Shown: positions 33,375-45,654 of the stretch, one piece after another
Layout of the letters: each line of letters begins with the position of its first letter
How positions within the stretch are numbered: the stretch's first letter is position 1
NCBI RefSeq assembly: GCF_002999335.1
Contig: NW_020312767.1
Location: 92,737-156,736 of the forward strand
Reading direction: 5' to 3'
Origin: Cyclospora cayetanensis
Taxonomy: Eukaryota > Apicomplexa > Conoidasida > Eucoccidiorida > Eimeriidae
Length of the DNA: 64,000 nt
Translations under genes and position numbers: made by a program
The notes under the pieces: model-generated
The model's database searches: none
Seen by the model: the letters and a program-made list of their open reading frames with translations, nothing else
Told to the model about the DNA's origin: nothing

Positions 33375-34405
33375 AGTGGACTGTCATTGAGGGTTCATTT
33401 TCGTGCAGGGCCGCAGTAGGATAGCAAAGGACCCAACGGACGCCGAACTTCAATACCTGTTACGGGTGCAATCGAGCCTCGTAGGGTCCTTCGGTGATAC
33501 CGAAGCCGCTTATCCATGCTCATTAATATAAAGCAGGCAACGTTCTTATAAAACCACAAACACAGCGATTTAATGCTAGGCTCTGAGTGAAGCGCTTAAA
33601 TGTTTGAGCTTTCTTTGGGACACGCTAGTAGTACTGTGCATCGGAACAACGGTTGTGAATGATGCCCACAGCTGCGCCTTTTTTGACCCACTAGAATTGG
33701 GTTACCCATTTTATTCCACTAGCAGCTCCCAGCTGATGTGTCTTCGGCGCTCTACAATCCTAGAGTTCAGCATCTCTACGCTTCTTTTGGAATCCTTGGC
33801 CACCACACCAGTCACTTATTTATGTGGCAAGTCTGCGAACAATTCAAGGTGTGTCGGAACCTTTTATAGATAAATTTAGACATTTTTACAAAGTAGGTAG
33901 ATCGACAGTGCGTAAGAGTGCGATGGTTCGGGAGAAACTGGCAAATGCTTATTGCCGGGCCTGGCTGCCAACGCTTTCGCCTGTTCGCCTTCTGGCTCAG
34001 CTCATCAAAGCCTCCCGATCCACCAGAACCAAATCTACAGGCATAAGGCACACACACGCGTGCCAGTTAGTACAGTTGGGTGCATGTATCTGTGGGTTTC
34101 GAACATACATTTGCATGTGCTGGCAAGCTGTTCTCTGAATTTCTTTATTGTGAAGGCTGGCTGCTGATCCCGGACTACCAGTTCTAGGCCTGGTTCAAAG
34201 GGATGCACCGGTGTGTTGACCACGGATTCGGAAGAGCGATGGGCGAGATGAGTGTAGTGTAGCATTGTACATCCCCTAAGCACAAGGGAAAAGTGAAGCT
34301 AATCGATCGAATTTTGCAAGCGCAGAGACGCCAATGTTGCACAAGAGTGCGGTTGGTGCGCTTTGTGTGCCCTTCTGTCTCAATTGAGCACGCAATGATC
34401 ATATT

Positions 34406-34760
34406 ATGGTCGGAGTGTTAGTGAGTCATAAAGGCGCCAAAACGCGCTTAAATGTGATCCTTATCCGCAGTGATACTCCTGGGGAGTCCCTGAGATTCCG
34501 GAGGTTAATGAAGAATAATAGCGACTTACTGAAGCATGAACTCGGGCAGTCTAAAGATTTATTTGACAGTCAGGTCGGTCCAAGTCCTTTCAGGATTCAG
34601 AAGGCCTTGAAAAAGGCATTGTGTTTGCAAATTTTTCGGATTCAGCTGCTGACAATCTGGGTATACTGATCCGAATTCGTCCGTCGTGGGGCGTATCTTA
34701 GGCCACCAGAAGGACGTTGCCGGCATTTTACTGCCCTGTGAATCCTACCTAGTCCTAAAG
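34406..34760 (+). pseudogene. Plus-strand pol scrap (RT connection / RNase H start)
   Basis: The translation FRRLMKNNSDLLKHELGQSK, then a Pro/Phe-containing stretch and ALKKALCLQIF, follows the gypsy pattern YYRRFIxNFSxIAxPLxxLxK ... F..LK.AL...PVL at the end of RT. It lies on the plus strand inside an element whose other fragments are on the minus strand, so it represents a separate, nested or rearranged copy. Confidence 0.5.
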
Positions 34761-35023
34761 AGCCATATTCATGTGAGTTGTGCAAAATGCAACTGCGGGA
34801 TTAATTCAGGATGTACAAAAGAGGTTTTTGTCCTCCTTCGCGCCACATCAACTCACAGCGAACGTGGCGGTGCTTCACTTTTGTGCCAACCTGGACTTTG
34901 GCCAGAGTAGCGCATGCCTTTGTGTCAAAAGTAAGATGCATATCACAAAAAGAGTGGTTGCGCTGCACGAAGTGAAATGGTGGGCCGTCACGAGAGTGGG
35001 TCAGCGACCATGAAAGTGGTCAA

Positions 35024-35383
35024 CTAAATGCACTTTACTGCAAAGATGTGCTGTGGGCAACGCACTAGCCAAAGAAGAAGTGTAGGATTATCAAAGTTCC
35101 CAAAATATTCTCGTAAGATTCTGTATGACTGATGGATGAGGTAGAAAGCAAAACGGCGCCCATCTATAGTGTCGGAATTTTTAATGCGCCACCACAACCC
35201 ATTCAGTTCCTTTTCCAGCACTGGAGACTGCTGCTCGGCTTTAGTGAAGCGATGAGAATATGAAGCAGTAAACTGATGTTGCGGAAATTTCGTAGGCTCT
35301 TGGGAGAGAACAACACACACTGCTATACCCCTAGCACTAATTTGTAGGAAAGTATCAACCTTAAAGTCGAGCAGCGCTAGCAC
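35024..35383 (-). pseudogene. RNase H remnant of Ty3/gypsy pol
   Basis: This 119-codon frame reads VDTFLQISARGIAVCVVLSQ (family TDASxxxIGAVLSQ), SYSHRFTKAEQQSPVLEKEL (family SRKLTPAEQNYSTTEKEL) and GLWWRIKNSDTIDGRRFAFYL (family VWAIKKFRHYLYGRKFxVxT). The match is colinear over about 90 residues. Catalytic positions are altered, for example the first Asp motif reads KVDTF. It is a decayed, non-autonomous copy downstream of the RT remnant at 35808-36043. Confidence 0.72.
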
Positions 35384-35807
35384 CCGAGGGGTTGTGAGGT
35401 CGAGTAAAAGGTGTCCTTGCTACTGCAGTGGCCGCCTCTGTTCAGATCTCAGGCTGCTTTCTCCAAAGTACATCACCTTTGAACCAGCGATTCTAGCCAG
35501 CCTGAAAGTTAAAAAGCGGTATCACGAGGCAGGCTCTCAGAACTCTACAACGTCCTTGCAGGTGCGCAAAGGCAGAGGCCGAACTTGACTGGATCATGTT
35601 TTGCCGGATCTGGCTTAATTCCTGCATCCGAAACAAAGAGTCCCAAAAGCACAGCTGAAAAAATATTTGCGTGCCTTATCGTTCCAGCGCCTGTCCTGAC
35701 ACAGCTGAAGCACACGCCTTAGGTACTGCAGGTGCTCTTGAACTTTCAACTAAAGGCTCAGAGTTCGTCCATTAGAACAACCATCTACCCATTTCGTGCC
35801 AGCTTCT

Positions 35808-36043
35808 TTAGTCTTGATTAACTTGGCGTTCCAGTTCAGCTGGGATATCAATCAAGCCCAATGGCATACAAGTATACTCGAGTGTGCGACTTTCAAAGAC
35901 GCAGAAGTGGTGCTCAGTTGTTCCTGGAACCTCGAGTAGCCTATTGTTTGTGAAGGCTGCTGCAGTCGGCGGTCTGACGGCAATGTCGTTTGCCATCCTG
36001 GGACCACATGACGCGGCACTTTAGTAGACTTCAAGTAATCCAC
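35808..36043 (-). pseudogene. Reverse-transcriptase remnant of Ty3/gypsy pol
   Basis: Two overlapping minus-strand frames cover RT motifs, implying a frameshift. CVFESRTLEYTCMPLGLIDI followed by PAEL matches the family block FxxxxxxYxxxxMPFGLxNAPAxF. The YxDD catalytic box that should follow by about 35 residues is not seen in frame. Together with RNase H (35024-35383) and probable IN (33054-33374) it gives RT-RH-IN order on the minus strand. Confidence 0.6.
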
Positions 36044-36049
36044 TAATAA

Positions 36050-38507
36050 AAGAGCCCTTCATGTACCTTGTGGCTTTAGCGAAGCAAAGTATCATTTTTC
36101 TGGATATGTTTCTGGATATATCGATCTATTCATGGATTGCCTTGGGGTAGGTTCCCCAGTTCTTTCAAAACTTGCTTTTAGGCTAATACCGGCGCTGCAT
36201 CGGTGTACCATAGTTTGCGAAGGCTGAATCTGTAGAAATCTCTGCAGGTAGGCAAAGTTCTTTGCATTATTAGAACCACCATCAAATTGCTTCTGTGTTC
36301 TGCAAGCCTACCGCAAGAAGAGCTCGCTTATATGTATGTGCGCGGTGCAACACCGGATGCATATTCAAAAGGCTAATGAATTTTTCGAGTAGTTGCCCAT
36401 CCTTTTGGACGCCATACTTACCTAGTCGGCATACCCTTCTTGGCGCATCCATAAACAGTTCTACGGTGAACAAACCATACCAGTCCTACCGGCTGTGGAG
36501 CTATCGCATTCACTTACGTTTGCAGGCTGGCCTCTGTGGCGGCAACAGGAGCTGTGCCAACGTCTCCCTTCATCGCTTGAGAGTTTTCTCGCCCTTGTCG
36601 CAAAAGAAATTGAGACTATTAAGATTATAGAGGAATTGTTCAAAGCCATAATGCCAAACATCTCATTGCACTCGCAACCTCACAACCAATGGATGAGCTG
36701 GGAAACACTCGCATTGGACCATGTAGTATGGCCAAACGCAATGTCTCACCTACGAATGCCGTAGGGAGACACTTCAGTTCAGACTCAGTCCAAACATGAT
36801 GAAGCGAATTCGAGTAGGCTTTGGAATAGCCTTCCTGTCATTCCCTTCGCTAGCCTCTTGGGGTGCCGAGATGAGGGAGGAGAAACAGAGATTTTGAGGG
36901 TTTCTGCTAGTGCACACGTACACATCATAGATTGCTATTGTATTGAGCTAGGGGTACATTCCAGCAAATAGGTTATACGAGCAGACAAACTAAGTATTTC
37001 ACTTAAGTACAATCAGCGGAGTAGAGTCTAATGGATCGTACCTCAGCCCGCTAAAACGCATGTTGGTCCTTGATATCAAGCTGTCTGCGCAGCCTGTACA
37101 AATATCAAGACTCGACTTTGGGCAAAGAAGATTCTGCCTCTGTGGTACACTTACTAGGTGGGTATCTGACCTGTGGCATAGCAAAGGGGGTTCTCAAGAG
37201 CCGTGATTTATTCATAGATTTTTGTAATGAACCCGGAGTTCCCCTACGGTTGCCAGCTCACAGTTGACACTTGCCCTTCGATCATACGGACTTCGTTTGT
37301 GGGTCCAATTGATAACTCCGCTTTCAGACTTTAGAGGCAGTCCCGCACTTATCAGCCTATGGCTTGTGGGAGCAGTAGCCGTAACCACATGCTGCATCAC
37401 ACTGTGGCTGCATTTTCCACATACATATCTACAAGTATAACGTCCTCGGCACCACGATGCCGTTTCTGTCTCATGATTTCAAGAGAATTAAGCCAGGTGC
37501 AACGAATCAGCTGAAGTGAAAACTAGAGGCCTGCTGACGGGGACTGGCTACAGATCCCGCCGCGTCACAGTCCATCAGTCCCCTACAGGGCCTGTTGTAA
37601 GCGACTTCAGAAACGTCCAGCTAGTTAAACTATAGATATGCTTAGCGGCAGAGGTGGTGTGTTAGGTTAACTTGCGAGCATCAAGCGTCCGCTGGTCAGG
37701 GCATTGACTACAGAACAAGGGTATCGGATTGGAGCTGGGTCCACGTATAGTGCCGAGGGCTCTGCGTTGCAAATCTGAAGGGTCACTTATTGAATTTTGC
37801 CTACAGAGACACTAGAAGAAGAAAGGTCCTTTAATGGAAACTGCCAGGACAGGACATCTCCAGCACCAAACCGTAATCGCCAAGCCCTCTGGAAATTGAT
37901 TCGCCACAAAAAGCTGTTCCCCTATTACTCCTAAGCAAAATCCTAGAGATATACATCCCTATGCTTAGGCCGTCATACTACATCAAGGGCGTGGACCTAT
38001 AACCATGAATGATTTACTTAACTTCACTATTTCTTTCCGTGGTGTTGGCGACGGGTGCAATCCTGGGATAATCCAGTAGCCAATGCTAGAGCCCCATAAT
38101 TGGACGTTAGTAATAGTCTATTAGGATTTATGGCATAGGATCTGCCAACTGCTTAATTCGTAGTACTTTGGGCTTTTTGGAATTGGACCGCAGCACACTG
38201 GGTCCGAATGAAGCCTCCATACACAAGCAGAAGGCGTGGGGTATAGCACTGGGCAACTGAAATCCCCGTAACAGTTGCGTTTTTGCTCTATAATTTACGT
38301 CGAATGTGGTAATTTACGGTTTGCTGCTTGGAGTTTTGGCATGGAGATCCTGTCACTGTGGATGCCGAAGGTACCTACCACCCCTTGGGGGGGGCCCTCA
38401 TATCTTTTCGGCTTTTCTGCTGTTCAGTCCCCTCCTTCCTTACAGTATTTCTTCTCTGTACCTCAGGTGAAGTCACAGTTTAAATTATATGGAGCTAGGC
38501 TGCGGGT
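36050..38507. other. Gene-free stretch with probable retroelement debris
   Basis: No intact gene. By position upstream of the minus-strand RT, 36.1-37.4 kb could hold decayed gag/protease sequence, but I could not recognise motifs. Confidence 0.3.
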
Positions 38508-39995
38508 GTGTGCTCTAGGCCGATGAGCCCTGCAATGAGTCCCCTGCTGTGCCTCGTCTTCTTGCTGCAATGCTGGGAAGTACATAGCTTCTTGCGGCTC
38601 TGGCAGCAAGGAACGCCCAGGGGGCATCTAGGCGCCGTCGAAGAAGACAATGGTTCTCAAGGTACCAGTATTTGCTGCTGCGCTGAGCAATGTGTTGTTT
38701 TTAGCATGTGCGCTGTTGACGTTCCTGGTGCTGTTGTTGTTTCTCCAAGTATCTGGTGTTTTGTCTGCCTACGAAGCCATTAGTGAGTACTCGGTTGATG
38801 CGTTTTGCGGCGTGGTACTTCTGATACTGCTGCAGATGTAGCTCCATTGCTGCCAATCGACGATCTCCTTGCAATTAGCGACAGCACAGACAATACTGAG
38901 GCAGCGGTGTTATTGTTCGCCTCGTGGGACTCCAGCAGCATGTAAAGCCTAGACCCTACGGCATGGGCACTGCCCAGGCCAGAAAAGCGCTTCTACACAG
39001 CTCAACGATGTTATGTGGTTTGGAGATTTGCAGAAAGGAGCTCGCCCCAAGTTTCCTTCATCAAATCTAATAGTCTCTCTTGTTGACGTTCTCGCAAAAG
39101 GCTGCCATTGCCATACTGGTTTATAGGATGTGTGTTTTGGTGTCTTCGGCCACAGGATGCTGCTGCAGACCTGGCGCCAAGCGGCAGACTCTTTTCAGCA
39201 GAGCTTGCGCGGGGGTCTTTCCCTGTTTTCTTTGTCATCCCCCTCCTTCTTTAAAAAAAAGTGCAAGGCGAGGGAACAGCCACTCAAAACAGCAGCTTTT
39301 GACTGCGCGCAGCAGCCACAGCATGATGGTCACGATGCTAGGGCGCTGTGCCGCAGCATCGGAGTTTCCTCGCTTCCCGCACTTCTGTATTTCACTCCTA
39401 AACCGGTGCGCTTTACGGAAGCGCAGCAGCACATGCAGCAGAACCAATTAGGATTATTTGATGATGAAGCAGATGCCACTTTAAATCCCCGTGCAACGCG
39501 GTAAGAAGTTTGCACAACTAGCATCTGTCGCCTTTCTTGCTTCTACTGTTCCTAGGGCTGTGGCTCAGATGCTGCATAACTTGGTGGCGTTTCTGCATGT
39601 ATTTCTGGCACTAGCCTCATCCGGATAACATTTATGGCGCAGTTGTAGCTTAGATGTACACACATGCGCATGGCCGGGTGAGTGCGGCTATGAACAGTAG
39701 CTAGAGCAACTCACGACAACCTGACCGGTACACCACAAATTCCTAGTAGTTGTTTTTATGCAGATACAAAGGGGATATGCTAATGAAGGAGGCGATTGTC
39801 GACTGGTTGAAACTTCTGCGTTGCATATCACGCTTTCAGCAGCTGATTAGCAGTCGTAGCAGCCGGACTAGCGGGCAACAACTGCAGCAGCAATTAGAGC
39901 AGCAGGAGCAATTAATCCAGGAACAACAGCAACTGCTGCAGAAGCAACAGCTTGAATTGGACAACCTGCGAAAACAATTGCAGAAGCCTTTGTAA
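38508..39995 (+). CDS. Secreted thioredoxin-fold protein lacking CxxC, probably apicoplast
   Basis: Four exons join in phase: 38508-38661 (donor CAAG|GTACCA), 38836-38941 (donor CAT|GTAAAG), 39156-39500 (donor GCG|GTAAGA) and 39764-39995, about 278 aa. A signal peptide (PLLCLVFLLQCWEVHS) is followed by FLRL, a Phe-led presequence as in apicoplast leaders. The thioredoxin fold follows. Strand 3 and the active-site loop read AVLLFASWDSSSM, then LLQTWRQAADSF, later FDCAQQP, LCRSIGVSSLPALLYF (with the cis-Pro) and YKGDMLMKEAIVDWL. The usual WCxxC is WDSSSM, so it cannot do classical dithiol exchange. A Gln/Leu coiled coil ends the protein. The role may be structural or chaperone-like. The Gln-rich frames at 40.0-40.4 kb could be extra sequence. 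Confidence 0.72.
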
Positions 39996-40874
39996 TTTTC
40001 TCCAGTTGCTGCTGCAGCCCTTGCTGGAGCTACCTTAGTGTGGCACTTTCCGAAGCAGCAAGGGAAGCATGTGCAGTTCAACTAAGTGTCACTGAAGAAT
40101 TTTCATTAGTGTAGCTATTGCAGCAAAAGCAGCCATAGTATCAGCAGTGCTTAGGCAGCAGCAGAATATGCAGCTGCAATTACTGCAAAAGCAGCGTATC
40201 CTCAAGCATTGAGTGCACGAAGGGCACTATAACAGAGCTCAAACATTGCCACGCGCTACTGCGGGATCGCAGCTCATGCACTCCCAGCAGCAGCACCTCA
40301 CTCCCCTTGCAGATTTGCTGCAGCAACATCAGGAGCTGCCACAGAGAGGGCCTGTCAGGTGGCTTAGGAGCAGCATGAAGCGGAGCTCCAGCAGCTGCTA
40401 GGGCATAGCTTATGGACTAAGAATGCATCAGCTTATTTAGATCTATCTTCTGATTGCTGCCACTGTTTCTTTTGTGATTTACACAGGACAAAGCTCAGAA
40501 ATTGGGGGCAAGTGCTGCTGCTGTGGTTTAGCCTCACAGTACGAAATATTGTAGACACGTACAACTGGCAGACGCTCAGACCAAATGTGTTCCCTTCCGT
40601 GTTTCCCAGCCGGGCTGCCGCTGCCTATCCTGGCTCTGCCGTTCGCGCAACCGGGTGGATCTCCGAGTATCCATACCTATGTACAGTATTTGTAGTTTAC
40701 ACAATTGTACCTGCCGCACGTTCTGCAACAGTTTGCTAGAACTTTCGTTTTTTGTCTTCCTCATGTGTCTAGCTGCTGACGGTAAAGCTTCATAAAGTAA
40801 AACGCGATGGTGTCCCGTGAACAGTACTGGCGGTGTGGTTGAATCATCCTGCGAAAAGTCCGAATACCATGATT
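39996..40874. other. Triplet-rich spacer after the thioredoxin-like gene
   Basis: CAG-type triplets continue to about 40400 (a Gln-rich frame at 40213-40401), but no start, domain or convincing splice pair was found. It may be the 3' UTR or an unrecognised terminal exon. The rest to 40874 holds nothing recognised. Confidence 0.35.
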
Positions 40875-43784
40875 TTAGGGTTTAACGTCTAGTGCTCCAT
40901 CGCTGAGGTCGCTGTCGCTTTCCACAGTGTTCGTCGTTTCGTTGGTGGCTCCAGGGGGGATCGCATCCGTTGCAGGCTTGGATCTTGTGTTGTTGCCTTC
41001 GCTGTTATTACTGCTGCTGCAGCGAGAGTGAGTTCCTTGGAGTTTCGGACCTGTTACGAGTTGTTGCTGAGTCATCTTGATAGATGTGTAGAGTGTGGGG
41101 GTGCTGTTCTGTGTGTTTGCAGCTGCTATTGCTGCTGCATCTGCTGCTGCGTATTCCGTAGCAGGACCAACGACTCCTCCCTCCGCTTGCTGCTCGGCAG
41201 CCATTTCATCAGTACAAAACTCCCCTTCAGCAGCATTGGTGCCGCAGGGGGTTCTGTCCGATTTAATCCAGTTTTTTATGGTGAAAAATCCAAGTACAAT
41301 GGCGGAGAAAACGATCAAAGTGGCGCCGCAGAGAGACGCAAAGTTAAACCCCTCACCGATCACTAGCTGAACAGTCAAACGCCCACTCAGCATTACAGTT
41401 CCGGGCTGTACTGCGCCCAATTGACTATGACATCACAGGTTGCTACCTAGATTATTCCAGGGCCAAGTCTCTCCGTGGATCAGCAGACAATCGCTTAGCG
41501 ACTTAAGCGTCGGGTTTAGAAGATATACTTGGAAGACGTAGCTGAAGACAGCGTCTAGATTCTGAACGATCGCGATGGTGGCTGCAGACTCAAACTCGAG
41601 TGCAGAGATGAGGCAGAGCTGCGCCCCCAATCCCAAGCAAGGAATCACTGCACCAACCATCCACAAGACAAGCCGTCGCAATATAGAGCACATGTGCAGC
41701 GAAAGCATAACGTTTAATGCATTCTTGTACTTAGGACTTGCTGACTGCCGAGCATCGTCACTCTTTATGCTTTTGTGCCGTACGTGCGAGCGCGACGCCT
41801 TGTTCTGCTTGCAGGTCCTGAAAGAATTCGGCCTTAAAGGGGGAGACAAAGAGCACCAGCGGCAGAAAGCAGAGAAGACCGAAAAACATCATGAGCAGGA
41901 TCGACAGCACGGGGGGACCCCGCGTTGCGACATGCCGCCCCAAAACAAACGATACTCCGTCTGCAGCAAGCAAAGCAGCCCACTGAAGGATGGAATTACA
42001 GCGAACAGGAAACTGGGGGCAAGTACAGCCATGCGTCATAATCAATGGATACGAGTACAGGATAAGAAAAAGAGGGGAAATGCTTAGTTATCAAGGAAGG
42101 GAAGATGCTGCGATTTTATGGGGTCACCCAAAGCAGACACCCGGAACAAGGACTCCCTAATTTTCCTGCTGCAAGATACAGTGCTGATTGTGGTGTATCT
42201 ACTGTCCTTGCTTTCTTTGCTGCTATTTCAAGAGCTGGAGCAGCTACATGCCACCAGTGACCCTCGGAAGCCGGGAGTTTGATTCCACTGTGGAACAAAC
42301 TTCCGCCAAATCTCTTGTGCAAGCGTGTAGGCCTGGTGGAGTTTTAGGGCGCACGCAGGAAAGACCCGATGATAAGGATTAAAAAAGCCCCTCCTGTGTC
42401 CAGGCTCTGGATCAGCTCTATTTCACTTCCAGAGTTTTCAGCTGGGTGCGCTGCAGATAAATCGTAAGCCGGAAAACACTGGGATTTAGGGCCATCAATG
42501 GAAGTGCTCTGATGGGAAAACGCATTTGTAAAACTGGTGCAGCCTCAAATGCATGGTTCGGGCTGCGGGAATCGACCGTTTGCCTAACGGTGAAAGTTAG
42601 GATGTTAGGTGCCGCTGTAGGGCGTAGAGCTTACTGCCGCCCCCAAGTGCCTCGTTCATGGCCCCTGGCTTTGCAATCAGCAGGATCCCCACAGAGCAAA
42701 GTGCCACCATCATCCACAACCTGGAACAGTAACCAAACTTTACGATCAACAGCACCACAAGCTCAACCAATAGTGCAAACTTAAAGAAGAACACCGCTTG
42801 GAACAAAGAGACGCTTACCATCCGAGCCCTTCGTGCTGAATGATAGCTCCTAGGAATGCAGCCCATATTGTAGCCGAGAGACCAACTGCTGACGCATCTC
42901 CAAGCGGCAGCTTTGAAAGGGAGACGTAGTATAGAGCTGAGGTATGCCGTCAACACAAATGATCGGACAAAGATCAAAAAAAGGAACACAAGGGTAGTGT
43001 AGCTGCTCGAATTTACCAATGGAGCATCTAGGAGTGCAATCGAAGCTCAGCGGCTGTCAACCACAAGGGTATTGCTTGCCAACAACAGGCAACACAAGTG
43101 GCAGCCATGTAAAGGGTGCCAGCAGCTGCTACTAGATGAAAAACAAAGATAGGGGGCAGACAGCAGCAGCAAAGCCGTGACTTCAGCATTAGCAGAAGTA
43201 TAAACAATGGCAGTAGCATCGGCACACCGTGACAGATGACTGCAACGATGCCTCGAGCGTAGAGGAACTTGGCGAGTGATGTTTTGGGGTTGAGATACTT
43301 GAAGGGGTTGATCCGAGCAAAGTAGCAGATCCCCACGCACAAAGCAGATTGCCAAATAAACCGATAAAGTAAGAGCTAAGTCGCAAAACGCCCACATGGC
43401 AACAACAAAGAGAATAATGCAAATTCGGTGTGGGGTGTAGAGCTTGATGTTGGGCTTTAGGGCATTCCCGTCAAGGGCTTAGGTAGATGTCTGGTCACTT
43501 AAGAAATCTGCCACATATGCAAATACGTCTGCTGCCAGCACATGGCTACGGATTAAGGGTGAAGTCTTTTTGTTTTGACATAGGAATGCTGAGGGTTTAG
43601 AGTTTACGTTGAGAATGGGCATGCCGGCGGAGCAAATGACTTTAGTGAGGACTCCAGTGCAAGAGTAGAGAAAAGCTCCCAGGGCAGAAATGAGAATACC
43701 GCGTGAGGCGGTGCAGCAGAGGGACAAGTGTAGCCCTTGAGATGGCGATAAAGGATTGGGACACCGCATATGAGACAGCGCCAT
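40875..43784 (-). CDS. EamA/DMT-superfamily transporter (SLC35G-like), multi-exon
   Basis: Exons placed in phase are A 43784-43608, B 43267-43228 (40 nt), C 42936-42819 and D 42720-42635. Further exons lie near 42.02-41.85 and 41.75-41.53 kb (edges unresolved), and the last is 41366-40875. The first EamA repeat is clear: RGILISALGAFLYSCTGVLT and GMPILN (exon A), FLYARGIVAVICH (B), ALYYVSLSKLPLGDASAV (C, the family LPLGDA motif), and WLWMMVALCSVGILLIAKPG (C/D). The second repeat reads GVSFVLGRHVATRGPPVLS, then ISALEFESAATIAIVQNLD, then a final helix in the last exon. A ~100-residue cytosolic Ala/Ser/Thr tail follows. The layout is a ten-helix metabolite exporter; the substrate cannot be told. 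Start MALSHMRC at 43784 is the best Met. Confidence 0.75.
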
Positions 43785-45650
43785 TGAAGCAATGCACACT
43801 GACACAAGACACAGGCACACGCAAGCCCACACGCACACACGTGTACGCAAACACTTGTAGCAGGTAGATTGGGCTCTGACGCCTACCGTTCTGATATAGG
43901 ACTTAAAGTTTAGAAAATTGATTCCAGGCTTGAGAAAGATCAGGAGGGAAAGTGTAGTAAAAAGAAGAAAGCGCAGAGACCCCACAGTGAATTGCAGAAA
44001 CGATGAATACAGGGACTGGCCAAGAACCCCTACGGGCTAGCAATTAGAGCGAGAGAAAGAGAGAGACAAGGGAGTTGAGGCAAGGCAATTATAGTTCCTC
44101 TGTCCCAAAAGATTAGCAGCGAGGAGGTAACTTCTCGAGAAGGCAAAGCAGGAATAGTGGCGAGACCTTCTGAGACGCATTTCTGCTAGTAACTGGTAGC
44201 AGCAAGACAAAGCAGGCAATTGGACAAAATGAACTCACAAATGGCTCGCTCAAGAAGAGATAACGGCCCAATGGAGAGAAGAAAAACAGTAACCACTGCG
44301 AGCGAGGAATCCAGTGAAACGGCTTCCACATACAAGCAATATCCCTTTTTAGTGAATGCAGGCCATCTGGTTGAATGGACACTCTCAACGCACCGCATCC
44401 AACAACTTAAAATGTAAGACGCAAATGGTTTTCTCTACCCACGAAACAGTAGCAAGCGGAAAAGCCAATGGAGTATGCAAGAGGTTTATGCAGAATGGCC
44501 GCTTAGAAATCATCTGCTCAAATGTGCATTTCGTTGTCCAGACTAGTTGAATATGAAAAACAAGGAACCAAGGTCCAATATTAGAAACAGTAAGCCTTTA
44601 TTTGGTGTGGATCCTCCAGACACGAGCGGCATGCAACAGCAGTGTCTGGTGGCTTGTTCCTTTAATTCTTTGGCCAAGTCAGCATAATATTTTAGAAAAA
44701 GGAAGGCTTTGTTTGGGGGATTTCAGCTTAGGACTTGGGGTTTGGGCTTTGTTGTTCAGGGTTAACAGACCAGTGGTACAGGCGGGGCGCCAGATGGCGC
44801 TCAACGCGCCAGAGGACATATAGATAGTGAAAAACACATTTCCATTATGTCTCAAATATATCACTTTTGCATCTGTTTTTACGGTGTTCTGTTTACAGTG
44901 AGGGTTTGGAGCGCAGTTGGCAGCACGAGTCGTGGTGGCTGTTCCTACCCTTACGCTGAAAACACCAGGCGTTGTCGTGGGGAGGGTTCAGTGCATTACT
45001 AAGAAGCCTTTCCAGTGTTGCCTAGAGTGCAAATCACTAATTCTAAACTGTTTAGGGTGTAATTTCGAGTGTTTGAAGCAGCACACAACGCGTAGTGCCT
45101 TAAACTCAATCTCAGACCTCCCAACTGACATGAAGCACATGTAATTGAACCAGAAGCGCTTTTGGTCTAGACCTTCATCCAAGAGCTAGCCCTAAATTTG
45201 TTGGAGCCAGGTGCTGCTGACTAGTGACTTATGGAACGTGTAGAATCAGGAGTTAATCTAACTGAAGCAGTTAGGCGACGTCAGCATTCGAGACAGACAC
45301 TATGCACGAGTATTTTTAGCCTCAGTAGATAAACGAAGGTAGCCTTAGTGCTTGCAAAAATTGCCTCTCGGACCTTTACAGTCTAAATGGTCCACTAAAC
45401 ATGCTCCCAAGACGCAGGGATCTGGCAACGAAGGCAGATTTCTGATCAGACAGCCATTGCTCCTCCGGACTAAGGTACACCCATGCACTTTCTACTACTC
45501 AGATTAAATTTGAACAAAACCTGGTGAAGAGCTGAATTCTTGATATTTTGTTTATTTTTCGTATGCGCTGCACAGTATTTTCTAGCTCGATTCAAGAAAG
45601 CATCATGTTGGGTGCATGTGTGCAGAATGCAACGTAAAACTAGTTGTGAA
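43785..45650. other. Gene-poor spacer with CA-rich and telomere-like sequence
   Basis: A CA/CG-rich stretch (about 43795-43855) lies just upstream of the transporter start. Degenerate telomere-like words (ggcttaggacttggggtttggg) occur near 44725-44765. No gene is recognised. Confidence 0.4.
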
Positions 45651-45654
45651 TATT

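Noticed and set aside
36495..36764. 89-codon plus-strand frame considered as gag
   Set aside because: No zinc knuckle or capsid motif, and its orientation is opposite to the neighbouring minus-strand pol.
38650..38841. Hydrophobic frame VFAAALSNVLFLACALLTFLV
   Set aside because: It lies in the intron between the first two thioredoxin-like exons. The donor at 38662 and acceptor before 38836 give a much better protein.
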